Source: DATBHM01 sp963772375 (GTDB lineage Bacteria; Actinomycetota; UBA4738; JACQTL01). From it: a stretch of 64,000 nt of DNA. A program made the translations under genes and the position numbers. How positions within the stretch are numbered: position 1 is the stretch's first letter; every line of letters starts with the position of its first letter. The notes beneath the pieces are model-generated. The model was not told the DNA's origin. It searched no databases and was given only the letters and a program-made list of their open reading frames with translations. Below are positions 16,357 through 24,066 of this stretch, piece by piece. Location: positions 558,001 through 622,000 of the forward strand of contig CAVYXG010000005.1 in assembly GCA_963772375.1 (NCBI GenBank), given 5' to 3'.

Positions 16357-17372
16357 CAGGGCCCTGCGGCCGGCTCCTCCGTCTCCGGCGGGGCGCGACG
16401 GACCGGTCGGTACTCGGGGAGCGTGACGGCCGGCGGGCGTTCCCTGATCGGGATGTCGGCGGTCTCGGGCCGGTAGCCGGCCGACTCCGGGACGAACTGA
16501 CGCAGGACCGAGCCGAGGGGTTCCCGCACCTCCAGCCGCCCCAGCTCCTGGAGCTTCATCACCGCCGCCTCGAGCACGCCGAACGCCATCCGCCCGACGC
16601 TCTGCAGGGGGTGGTTGCGGTGGATGCGCTGGTCGAGGTCGACCTGCGCGATCGCGTCGAGCCCTGCGGTCCGGACGACGTCGACCAGGAGCCCCAGCTC
16701 GACGCCGTAGCCCGACAGGAACGGCACCGACTCCAGCAGCTCGCGCGTCCCGGCGTACTCGCCCGACAGCGGCTGGATCACCGCGGCCAGCTCGGGGAGG
16801 AACAGGTTCACGAGCGGCCGGGCCATGAGCTCGGTGACCCGTCCGCCGCCGGTGGGAGCCAGCTCGGTCCCCTGCTGGATCGGCCGCTCGTAGAAGGCCT
16901 TCGTGAACCGCACGCCGTCGTCCAGCAGCAGCGGTCCCAGCAGCCCCCGGACGAACCGCGCGTCGAACTGCCGGATGTCCGCGTCGATGAAGCAGATCAG
17001 GTCGCCCTTGAGGACGAACAGCGACTTCCACATGGCGTCGCCCTTGCCGCCGTACGGTTCGAGCTGGGGGAGGATCTCGCCGTCCTGGTGCACGACGGCG
17101 CCGGCCTCGGCGGCCGCCACGGCCGTGCCGTCCTGCGAGGCCGAGTCGATGACGGCGATCTCGTCGACCAAAGGAACGGCCTCCACCAGCTCCTCGCGGA
17201 TCGTGCGGACGATGGCGCCGACGGTGTCGGCCTCGTCCCTGGTCGGCAGGCAGACGCTGACCGTCAGGCCGCGTTCGTGCTTGCGGTCGGCGAGCAGCCC
17301 CGCGTCCGCGAATCGTGAGTGGTGGAACGTGTGGTCCGCGAACCACTCCCAGGGGTCCCTGGAGGTCGCCAC
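16356..17372 (-). CDS. gpgS: Glucosyl-3-phosphoglycerate synthase
   Basis: The 338-residue GT-A-fold (GT81) enzyme would transfer glucose to 3-phosphoglycerate. The N-terminus WFADHTFHHSRF is a GpgS hallmark. Then come VCLPTRDEADTVGAIV (nucleotide site), IDSASQDGT, EPYGGKGDAMWKSL, and the metal-binding CFIDADIRQF. SGYGVELGLLVD and DLDQRIHRNHPLQ match the acceptor side. GTG at 17372 is chosen because TATCAT (17379-17384, this strand) ends six bases upstream, as in other leaderless genes here; the frame stays open further. Coupled to the downstream phosphatase gene. Confidence 0.93.
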   Translation of the reverse strand: MATSRDPWEWFADHTFHHSRFADAGLLADRKHERGLTVSVCLPTRDEADTVGAIVRTIREELVEAVPLVDEIAVIDSASQDGTAVAAAEAGAVVHQDGEILPQLEPYGGKGDAMWKSLFVLKGDLICFIDADIRQFDARFVRGLLGPLLLDDGVRFTKAFYERPIQQGTELAPTGGGRVTELMARPLVNLFLPELAAVIQPLSGEYAGTRELLESVPFLSGYGVELGLLVDVVRTAGLDAIAQVDLDQRIHRNHPLQSVGRMAFGVLEAAVMKLQELGRLEVREPLGSVLRQFVPESAGYRPETADIPIRERPPAVTLPEYRPVRRAPPETEEPAAGP

Positions 17373-17501
17373 GGGCCGATGATACCGCCGGGTTCCGAGC
17401 CCGGAGCGGTCCCGTACGCACCCGGGTTTCGGCCGGGGCAACGGGACGGCCGGCGGGCCGGATGTGCGACACTATCCGGGTCGGAACGGATCGGTGAGGC
17501 C

Positions 17502-18047
17502 ATGTTCAGGGTCGCGCAAAAGACCGAATACGCGCTCCGGGCGATGACCGAGCTGGCCCTGCGGAAGGACGCGGGGCTGGTGGCCGCCCGCGAGATCGCC
17601 GAGGCCCAGCACATCCCGCTGCGGTTCCTCGAGCAGCAGCTCGGCACGCTGCACAAGGCCGGGCTGGTGGAGAGCTTCCGGGGTGCCGGCGGCGGGTGCC
17701 GCCTGTCCCGCGACCCGGCCGAGATCCGCGTCGCGGACGTGGTCGACGCGATCGAGGGCTCGATGTATCCGATGTTCTGCCTCAACCCCGAGGACCACAC
17801 CTGCTCGCAGGACGCCGCGTGCGGGCTGCAGGAGCTGTGGGGCGACGTGCGGGTGGCGGTCCGTTCGGTGTTCGAACGGACCACGCTGGCCGACCTGGCC
17901 GAACGCCACCGCGGGTTCTCCGCGCGGCCGCCGATGTGGGCGCCGGCCGACCTCATCCGTCCCCCGGCGACTGCCTCGTCCCCGAACTCGCCGCGTCTTC
18001 AGACCGGCACGGACTCCAGGCCGAGGGTCACGAGCATCCGTTCGTAG
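17502..18047 (+). CDS. Rrf2-family transcription regulator with Fe-S-type cysteines
   Basis: The 181-residue regulator begins MFRVAQKTEYALRAMTEL, the Rrf2 winged-helix start. The recognition helix region is IPLRFLEQQLGTLHKAGLV and the wing is GAGGGCRLSRDP. Three cysteines in CLNPEDHTC ... AAC match the IscR/NsrR spacing for an iron-sulfur cluster, so it may sense iron-sulfur status, redox or nitric oxide. The ATG follows GTGAGG. The last 28 residues look non-conserved, and the final 49 bases overlap the end of adk antisense. It is divergent from gpgS; its targets are unknown. Confidence 0.87.
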   Translation: MFRVAQKTEYALRAMTELALRKDAGLVAAREIAEAQHIPLRFLEQQLGTLHKAGLVESFRGAGGGCRLSRDPAEIRVADVVDAIEGSMYPMFCLNPEDHTCSQDAACGLQELWGDVRVAVRSVFERTTLADLAERHRGFSARPPMWAPADLIRPPATASSPNSPRLQTGTDSRPRVTSIRS

Positions 18048-18580
18048 ACCTCGTCCTCGTCGCCCGAGGAGTCCACAACGGCGAGCCGGTCGGCGTAATG
18101 ACGTCGAATGGCCGGTGCCTCGCGCTGGTAGTCCTCCAACCGGTGCAGGAACACCTCGGGCGAGTCGTCGCCGCGGTGCTCGTGCTCCGCGCGGAGGAAC
18201 ATCCGTGCGCACAGCGTCGCCTCGTCGAGCGTGAGCTCGATGGCGCGGTCCGGCCGGCGACCGTCGAGCAGCAGGTCGAGTCGTTCGGCCTGCCGGCTCG
18301 TGCGCGGGTACCCGTCGAGGAGGAATGCGTCGCCGAGCGCAGGCGTCAGCACCGCCTCCACGACCTCGTCGGGGACGCGCCGGCCCTCGGCGATCAGGGG
18401 CGCGACGCCGTGCGGGTCGCCCCGCTCGAGGGTTCGGCGGAGCAGCGCGCCTGTCGAGATGTGCGGGATCCCGAGGTGGGCGGCGAGCCGCTTGCCCTGG
18501 GTGCCCTTGCCCGACGCGGGCGGGCCGAGGATCACGAGTCGACGCAGGTGGGCCGCTCTGGATCCGTTCTCGCTCCCCAT
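17999..18580 (-). CDS. adk: Adenylate kinase
   Basis: The 193-residue kinase has the P-loop GPPASGKGT (19-27), the AMP-binding STGALLR, LLDGYPRT, and a short LID without the zinc fingers of long forms. It interconverts ATP plus AMP with two ADP. The ATG at 18580 is used; an in-frame start lies 36 bases upstream. Most bacterial adk genes sit in the ribosomal-protein cluster, so this stand-alone copy between a regulator and a helicase may be a second nucleotide monophosphate kinase. Confidence 0.87.
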   Translation of the reverse strand: MGSENGSRAAHLRRLVILGPPASGKGTQGKRLAAHLGIPHISTGALLRRTLERGDPHGVAPLIAEGRRVPDEVVEAVLTPALGDAFLLDGYPRTSRQAERLDLLLDGRRPDRAIELTLDEATLCARMFLRAEHEHRGDDSPEVFLHRLEDYQREAPAIRRHYADRLAVVDSSGDEDEVYERMLVTLGLESVPV

Positions 18581-18677
18581 GAGGGGAGTTTCCCTGTCCC
18601 GCCCGTCCCTCGGCAACCAGTGACAGTCCCACTGCCTGCGGGCCGAAGGCCCTCTGCGGGCGCGAACGGCTCGCCGG

Positions 18678-20783
18678 CTACGCGTCCCACAACCCGGCCA
18701 GGAACCGGTCCACGCCCGCGGCCGCGGGGCCGTTCCCCGGAACCCCGGCGCCGTCGTCGCGTTCGTCGGGGTCGAGCCCCGCGGAGTCGAAGCGTTCCAG
18801 GACGTGGGGCGGGAGGAACCGCGTCAGTTGCGAGTATGTGTGGGCGTCCTCGCCGGCCCGCCCCCGCGGCCGCCGGTAGAACCGCAGCGGGAAGTACACG
18901 TACAGCGCGTCGCGAGCCCGGGTCAGCGCCACGTAGAACAGGCGGCGTTCCTCCTCGATCTCCTCGGACCTCCCGGTGGCCATGTCGGACGGGATCATCC
19001 CGTCGGCCGCATGGATGACGTGCACGACGTCCCACTCGCCGCCCTTGGCCGAGTGGATGGTGGACAGGACGACGTAGTCCTCGTCGAGCAGCGGCGGCCC
19101 GGCCAGGTCGCTCGTGGACGACGGCGGGTCGAGGGCCAGCTCGGCCAGCAGCCGGGCCCGTGCTGGGAACCTGGACGCCAGTGCCTCGAGCTGCTCCAGG
19201 TCGCGGAGCCGCGCGGCCGCCGAGTCGTACCGCCGGGCGAACACCGGCTCGAGGAACCGCCGCAACCGCTCGACCTGCACGGCCGCCGGCGGGTCGCCCT
19301 CGCTGCACTCGGCCAGTGCCGTCCGGAGGGACTCCAGCTCGAGCCCCGCGGCGGCCGGCGCGGGCGGCTGCGAGGCGAGGAACCGCGCGAGGGGCAGCCG
19401 TCGTCCGTCTTCCTCCGCGGGAGCCCCGTCGTGGTCGGTTCCGGGCGCCCCGAGCCCGATCGCCGCCATCGCCCGCCGGGCCGAGGCCGGGCCCATCCCC
19501 TCGGGCAGCTGCAGGACGCGGAACCACGCCACCTCGTCGAGGGGGTTCTCGATCACACGGAGCAGCGCGAGGACGTCCTTCACGTGGGCCGATTCCATGA
19601 ACTTCATCCCGCCGTACTTCACGAACGGGATGTTCCGGTGGGCGAGCTCCACCTCCAGCAGGTCGCTGTGGTGGCCGGTCCGGAACAGCACGGCCTGGTG
19701 ACGGAGCGGAACGCCGCGTTCGCGGTGCTCGAGGATCCGCCGGCACACCTCGTCGCACTGTTCGGCCTCGTCGCGGCACCGCACCAGCCGCGGCCGCTCG
19801 CCGGACGGGCGGTCGGACCACAGCGTCTTGTCGTGGCGCTGGGGCGATTTCGAGATCACCGCGTTGGTGGCGTCGAGGATCGGCTGGGTCGAGCGGTAGT
19901 TCTGCTCCAACTTCACGACCCGTGCGCCGGGAAACCGCTCCGGGAACTCCAGGATGTTCCGCACGGTCGCCGCCCGGAACCCGTAGATGGCCTGCGCGTC
20001 GTCGCCGACCACGGTGACGTTCTTCACCACGCGGTGCATGGCGAGCAGGACGTCGGCCTGCAGCGCGTTGGTGTCCTGGTACTCGTCGACCAGCACGTGG
20101 TCGAACCGCGACGCCATGTGGGGCCCGGCCTCGGGGTCCTCCGCCAGCGCGCGCCAGTACACGAGGAGGTCGTCGTAGTCGAGGACCAGGTGTTCGCGCT
20201 TGCGGGCCGTGTAGGAGCGGAACACCTCGCGGATGCCGTCGGCCTCGCCGGCGCACCACGGGAAGTGGACGCGGAGCACCTCCGAGAGCGGCTGGCCGGC
20301 GTTCACCACGCGGGAATGGATCGCGGCGAGCGTCTCCTTGCGGGGGAACCGCCGCTCGCGCGCGGCCAGGCCGAGGTCGCTGCGGATGAGGTTCATGAGG
20401 TCGGCGCCGTCGCCCTGGTCGAGCACGGTGAAGTCGGGCGCCAGGCCGAGCGGCCGCGCGTACAGCCGCAGCAGCCGGTTGGCCACCGCGTGGAACGTCC
20501 CTCCCCACACCCGGCCGGCTGGGGGACGGCCGTCGTGCAGGAGGCGTTCGGCTCTCGACAGCATCTCGCGCGCGGCCCGCCGGCTGAACGTCAGCAGCAG
20601 GATCCGCTGGGGCGGCACACCGTCGTCGATCAGCCGTGCCACCCGGCAGGCCAGCGTCCACGTCTTGCCCGACCCCGCGCCCGCGACCACCAGCAGCGGC
20701 CCGCGGCCGTGCGTCACGGCCTCCCGCTGGGGGGCGTTGAGCGTGTCCAGCCAATGGCCTTCGAGGGTCCGTGTCGGCGTCAA
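18678..20783 (-). CDS. UvrD/PcrA/Rep-type superfamily 1 DNA helicase
   Basis: The 701-residue 3'-5' helicase contains the Q motif LNAPQREAV and Walker A GAGSGKT (35-41). The remaining motifs are LLTFSRRAA, VLVDEYQDTN, VVGDDAQAIYGFR, EQNYRST and TIHSAKGGEWDVVHV, then VALTRARD. It unwinds DNA in repair or replication restart. The TTG at 20783 is chosen because GGGAG lies seven bases upstream, following a TATACT promoter and an SOS-type operator. Upstream in-frame starts would run through that promoter. It is divergent from the flippase-like gene. Confidence 0.9.
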   Translation of the reverse strand: MTPTRTLEGHWLDTLNAPQREAVTHGRGPLLVVAGAGSGKTWTLACRVARLIDDGVPPQRILLLTFSRRAAREMLSRAERLLHDGRPPAGRVWGGTFHAVANRLLRLYARPLGLAPDFTVLDQGDGADLMNLIRSDLGLAARERRFPRKETLAAIHSRVVNAGQPLSEVLRVHFPWCAGEADGIREVFRSYTARKREHLVLDYDDLLVYWRALAEDPEAGPHMASRFDHVLVDEYQDTNALQADVLLAMHRVVKNVTVVGDDAQAIYGFRAATVRNILEFPERFPGARVVKLEQNYRSTQPILDATNAVISKSPQRHDKTLWSDRPSGERPRLVRCRDEAEQCDEVCRRILEHRERGVPLRHQAVLFRTGHHSDLLEVELAHRNIPFVKYGGMKFMESAHVKDVLALLRVIENPLDEVAWFRVLQLPEGMGPASARRAMAAIGLGAPGTDHDGAPAEEDGRRLPLARFLASQPPAPAAAGLELESLRTALAECSEGDPPAAVQVERLRRFLEPVFARRYDSAAARLRDLEQLEALASRFPARARLLAELALDPPSSTSDLAGPPLLDEDYVVLSTIHSAKGGEWDVVHVIHAADGMIPSDMATGRSEEIEEERRLFYVALTRARDALYVYFPLRFYRRPRGRAGEDAHTYSQLTRFLPPHVLERFDSAGLDPDERDDGAGVPGNGPAAAGVDRFLAGLWDA

Positions 20784-20799
20784 AGCCCGCTCCCGTGTT

Positions 20800-20820
20800 C
20801 CGAACAGGTGTTCGAGTATA
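20800..20820 (-). promoter_or_regulatory. SOS (LexA) box overlapping a TATACT promoter of the helicase gene
   Basis: On the + strand, CGAACAGGTGTTCG (20801-20814) matches the Gram-positive/actinobacterial LexA consensus CGAAC-N4-GTTCG in all ten fixed positions. On the minus strand, TATACT (20820-20815) is a near-perfect -10 box immediately upstream, so a bound repressor would cover the transcription start. A weak -35 (TTCCCT) lies 17 bp further upstream. UvrD-family helicases are classic SOS genes. Confidence 0.82.
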
Positions 20821-20886
20821 GGAGTCGCGCCCGTCGGAGGGAAGCACTCCACTCCGACAGCTCGGCCTCGGTAGGCTGCCGGAGCG

Positions 20887-22176
20887 ATGTCCGGCACGAA
20901 CGGCGACGGGAACGGCGTGGCGAACAGGACCGCGAAGCAACGGGTCCTCCGCGTCCTGCAGATCGCGCTGTTCCCGGCGATCGCGATCGGCGTGTTCGTC
21001 GGGATCCTCCCGCGCATCGCCGACCTCGACCAGGTGTGGGGCGTCATCGCGGCGCTGTCGCCGTTCGAGATCGCCGTCCTCGTGGTGCTCGCGCTGTGGA
21101 ACCTCGTCACGTACTGGCCGATGCTCGTCGCGGCCATGCCCGGACTCACGCTCGGCCAGGCCGCCGTGGTGTGCCAGACCACGACCACGGTGGCGATGAC
21201 GGTGCCGGCCGGGGGGGCGATCGCGGTCGGCCTCGGCTACACGATCTACGCCTCGTGGGGATTCACGGTGCCCGAGGTGGCCCTGTCGGCGATGGCGACG
21301 TTCGCCGTGAACATGTCGTTCAAGCTCCTGCTGCCGGCGATCTCGCTCGCCCTGCTCGCCCTCACCGGCCAGGCAGGCGGCGACGGGCTGCCGGCCGCGC
21401 TCGCCGGGGTCGCCGTGTTCGTGGCGACGTTCGCGGTGCTCGCCTTCGCCCTGCGGAGCGAGTCGTTCGCCCGCCGGATCGGCAGGGCCGCCGGAGGGGC
21501 CGCGCGCGTGGTGGTGCGCTCGGACGGCCGCCGGGCCGCCGCGGCCACGTGGGGCGAGTCGGCCGTGCGGTTCCGTGATCGCGTCGTCGGGCTGTTCCGG
21601 ACCCGGGGCTGGATGCTCGCCGCAGCCGAGGTGGTGAGCCAGCTCTCGGTGTTCCTCGTGCTGCTGGCGTCGGTCCGGTTCACCGGGACGCCCGACGGCG
21701 TGGTGAGCTGGACGGAGGTGCTGGCGGTGTTCGCGTTCGTCCGGCTGGCCACCGCGATGCCGATCATCCCCGGGAACGTGGGGCTCGCCGAGCTCGGCTA
21801 CATCGGCGGCCTGGTGCTGGCCGGGGGGGCCCGACCGGCCTCAGTGGCGGCGGTGCTGGTCTTCCGGTTCCTGACCTTCTTCGCGCAGATCCCGGTCGGC
21901 GGCATCACCTACGTCGTGTGGCAGCGCCGAACCTCCTGGCGCCGCCCGCCGGGACGCGCCCGGGAGCAGGACGGCCAGCGGCCGGAACCGCTCGGCGATG
22001 CCTCGGCCGACCCGGCGGAGCATGAAGGGCACCCGTCGCAGGACGCTCCCCACGTACGCGAGCGCCGCGGCGGCCAGGGCGAACCACGGCCGGTCGACCA
22101 GGCACAGCACGGCGACGATCGACAGGCGCACGTCGCGGCTGCCGAGCAGCACGAGGAACGGTCGCCGGCCGGTTGA
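20887..22176 (+). CDS. UPF0104/LPG-synthase-TM-like membrane protein (flippase-like)
   Basis: The 429-residue protein has about eight membrane helices up to residue 350. The signature IIPGNVGLAELGYIG is that of the UPF0104 (AglD/MprF flippase-like) family. Proteins of this type move or modify lipid-linked substrates. TAGGCT (20872-20877) ends nine bases before the ATG, indicating a leaderless start. The hydrophobic domain ends about 21935; the last 80 residues are charged and unlike the family, and are antisense to the C-terminus of the convergent CDP-alcohol transferase, so they may be non-functional read-through. The neighbour suggests a link to phospho-inositol or lipid metabolism. Confidence 0.82.
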   Translation: MSGTNGDGNGVANRTAKQRVLRVLQIALFPAIAIGVFVGILPRIADLDQVWGVIAALSPFEIAVLVVLALWNLVTYWPMLVAAMPGLTLGQAAVVCQTTTTVAMTVPAGGAIAVGLGYTIYASWGFTVPEVALSAMATFAVNMSFKLLLPAISLALLALTGQAGGDGLPAALAGVAVFVATFAVLAFALRSESFARRIGRAAGGAARVVVRSDGRRAAAATWGESAVRFRDRVVGLFRTRGWMLAAAEVVSQLSVFLVLLASVRFTGTPDGVVSWTEVLAVFAFVRLATAMPIIPGNVGLAELGYIGGLVLAGGARPASVAAVLVFRFLTFFAQIPVGGITYVVWQRRTSWRRPPGRAREQDGQRPEPLGDASADPAEHEGHPSQDAPHVRERRGGQGEPRPVDQAQHGDDRQAHVAAAEQHEERSPAG

Positions 22177-23421
22177 CGGCACCTCGAACACCTGAAACGG
22201 CTTGCGAACGGCGAGGTGGATCAACGGCCACGCCACGGCCGTCACGGCGATGACCACCGTACGGAACGTCCGCGTCGGGTCGTCCCACAGCCAGAGCGCC
22301 ACGCCGGCCACGATCACCGCGTCCACCATCCGGTCGAGCAGGTCGTCGAGCAGGGCGCCCCGCTCCGTCGCCCGCCACTGCAGCCGCGCGGTCTCCCCGT
22401 CGACGCCGTCGAGGATCGACGCGGCCTGCACGAAGATGCCGCCGACGACCGCCCGCGACGCCGACAACGACCACGCCGCCCACAGCCCCACCAGTGCGGT
22501 GAACATCGAGAACGCCGCCGGCGGGATGCGGGCCGGCGCGAGCGCCATGGTGATCCGCGTCGAGATCGGTCGGTTGACGAACTTCGAGACCGGCCCATCC
22601 ACCGGCTTGGCGAGCGAGAGGCGGAGCCGGTGCCTGGCGGCGCGGAGGTCGTACGGCGTGTCGACGTCCTGCCACCAGCCGCCGTCGGGCAGGTGGACCG
22701 CACGGATCGGCCCCATTCGGCCGAGCGCCGTCACGGCCCCCGCCAGGGAGTGGTCACCCCGCGCCGAGGTCACCCGGTAGGCGTCGAACACCCGCCGGTC
22801 CAACAGGAACGCCCCGCAGTCGATCGCCGGGTCGGGGAGCGCCTTGCCGAACGCCCGGACCCGGCCGCGGTCGATCGCGACCCGGGTTCCCTCGGCCCAG
22901 GCCTCCGGCGAGGGATCCTCGTCGATCAGGACGGCCGGCCCGACCGACTGCCCGAGGGGCCAGAGCGCCCCTCGGGAGAACGCATGGTCGCCGCACACCA
23001 GCAGGAAGGCGGGCTCCCCGGCCAGCCGGTGTTCCCCGGCCGCCAGCGAGGCCCCGTTGCCGGCCTCCCAGTCGGACGCGTGGACGACCTCGACGTCGCC
23101 GCCCGCCAGGCGGGCGGCGTTCCCGACCTCTTCGCCCTGATAGCCCACCACGACCAGCACGCGGTCGACACCGGCGTCGCGGAGCGTCCTGACGGCCCGT
23201 TCGACCAGGGGGACGCCGCCCAGCGGCAGCAGGGCTTTCGAGCTGCCCTTGGTGATCCCGGAGAGGCGCTCGGAACGCCCCGCGGCCAGCACGACACCGA
23301 CGCGGGGGGGAGGACCGCGGTCGGGGACCGATCGCGGGGATCGGGAGTCGGACGATGAACGGATGGTGGCCCCCTCCTGGTTCTCCCGGATCAACGAAGC
23401 ATGACGGCGCGGTGTTCCCAT
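21841..23421 (-). CDS. Bifunctional sugar/inositol-phosphate nucleotidyltransferase - CDP-alcohol phosphatidyltransferase fusion
   Basis: The 526-residue fusion has an NTP-transferase half (about 40-270; VVLAAGRSERLSG, KALLPLGGVPLVERAV). The other half is CDP-alcohol phosphatidyltransferase, with the complete motif DGVDGETAR ... G-ALL-D-DLL-D and several helices. This is the domain order of inositol-1-phosphate cytidylyltransferase/di-myo-inositol-phosphate-phosphate synthase, which builds a heat-stress solute in thermophiles; a phospholipid headgroup role is an alternative. The ATG at 23421 is one of several possible starts. The last 60 residues are polar and overlap the flippase-like gene for 336 bases. 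Confidence 0.8.
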   Translation of the reverse strand: MGTPRRHASLIRENQEGATIRSSSDSRSPRSVPDRGPPPRVGVVLAAGRSERLSGITKGSSKALLPLGGVPLVERAVRTLRDAGVDRVLVVVGYQGEEVGNAARLAGGDVEVVHASDWEAGNGASLAAGEHRLAGEPAFLLVCGDHAFSRGALWPLGQSVGPAVLIDEDPSPEAWAEGTRVAIDRGRVRAFGKALPDPAIDCGAFLLDRRVFDAYRVTSARGDHSLAGAVTALGRMGPIRAVHLPDGGWWQDVDTPYDLRAARHRLRLSLAKPVDGPVSKFVNRPISTRITMALAPARIPPAAFSMFTALVGLWAAWSLSASRAVVGGIFVQAASILDGVDGETARLQWRATERGALLDDLLDRMVDAVIVAGVALWLWDDPTRTFRTVVIAVTAVAWPLIHLAVRKPFQVFEVPSTGRRPFLVLLGSRDVRLSIVAVLCLVDRPWFALAAAALAYVGSVLRRVPFMLRRVGRGIAERFRPLAVLLPGASRRAAPGGSALPHDVGDAADRDLREEGQEPEDQHRRH

Positions 23422-23467
23422 GACAAACGGGAACCTGCCCTCCACGTGCTCGTTCGAAGCATCCGGG

Positions 23468-24037
23468 TCAGGTCCGCGAGGCCTCCCACGCCCGCCGGAA
23501 CAGGGAGGCGAGCTCGGGCACCTGGAAGTGGGCGTTGAGCCCGCTCGGGTTGGGCAGGAGCCACACCGGCGCCCCGGCCAGGTCGCCGCGCTGCGGCCCC
23601 ACGACCGCCCTCGGGCGCTCGAACGCCGTCCGGTACGCGGTGAGGCCGAGGAACGCTACCATCCGCGGCTCGGTTCGGCGGACCCTGCGCTCGAGACGCC
23701 GCGCGCCGGCTCGGAGCTCCCCGGTCGTGATGCGGTCGGCCGTGGCGGTGGCCCGTTCCACGATGTTCGTGATGCCGACGCCCGCCGCGAGCAGCTCCCG
23801 TTCCTCGAACGGCGACAGCAGGCGGCCCGTGATGCCGGCGGTGTGCAGCACCGGCCAGAACCGGTTCCCGGGCCGCGCGAAGTGGTGGCCGACGGCGCCC
23901 GAGTACAGCCCGGGGTTGATGCCGACGAACAGCAGCCGGAGCCGGGGCGCGAGCACGTCGGGGACCGTGGCATCCTCCGCCGCCGCGATCTGGGCCTTCG
24001 TTGGCTTCCAGGGCTCGGTGGGGGAGGGGCGGGGCAT
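23468..24037 (-). CDS. mug: G/U mismatch-specific DNA glycosylase (Mug type)
   Basis: The 189-residue member of the uracil-DNA glycosylase superfamily has active-site segment FVGINPGLYSG, with Asn in the catalytic position, and the second motif LPNPSGLNAH. It removes uracil or thymine, or ethenocytosine, from mismatches with guanine. It is divergent from a second base-excision glycosylase with only 29 bases between start codons and overlapping -10 elements, so the two repair genes are probably co-regulated. No ribosome binding site precedes the ATG. Confidence 0.93.
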   Translation of the reverse strand: MPRPSPTEPWKPTKAQIAAAEDATVPDVLAPRLRLLFVGINPGLYSGAVGHHFARPGNRFWPVLHTAGITGRLLSPFEERELLAAGVGITNIVERATATADRITTGELRAGARRLERRVRRTEPRMVAFLGLTAYRTAFERPRAVVGPQRGDLAGAPVWLLPNPSGLNAHFQVPELASLFRRAWEASRT

Positions 24038-24048
24038 GGTGGGACCGA

Positions 24049-24057
24049 GGCTACAGT
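24049..24057. promoter_or_regulatory. Overlapping back-to-back -10 elements of mug and the nei-type gene
   Basis: The nine bases AGGCTACAG plus T (24049-24057) contain TACAGT on the + strand (24052-24057). They also contain TAGCCT on the minus strand (24054-24049). Each ends nine or about eleven bases before its own start codon, and neither gene has a ribosome binding site. One unwound segment could therefore serve two opposite leaderless promoters. Confidence 0.55.
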
Positions 24058-24066
24058 GGGTTCCCC

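Noticed and set aside
15520..17472. A single 650-codon frame spanning gpgS and the HAD phosphatase.
   Set aside because: The gpgS portion in that frame is nonsense; gpgS is intact in its own frame and the two genes overlap by one base.
22216..23358. A 380-codon plus-strand frame opposite the nucleotidyltransferase fusion.
   Set aside because: The minus strand carries two complete enzyme motifs; the plus frame is Arg/Pro/Gln-rich without a domain.
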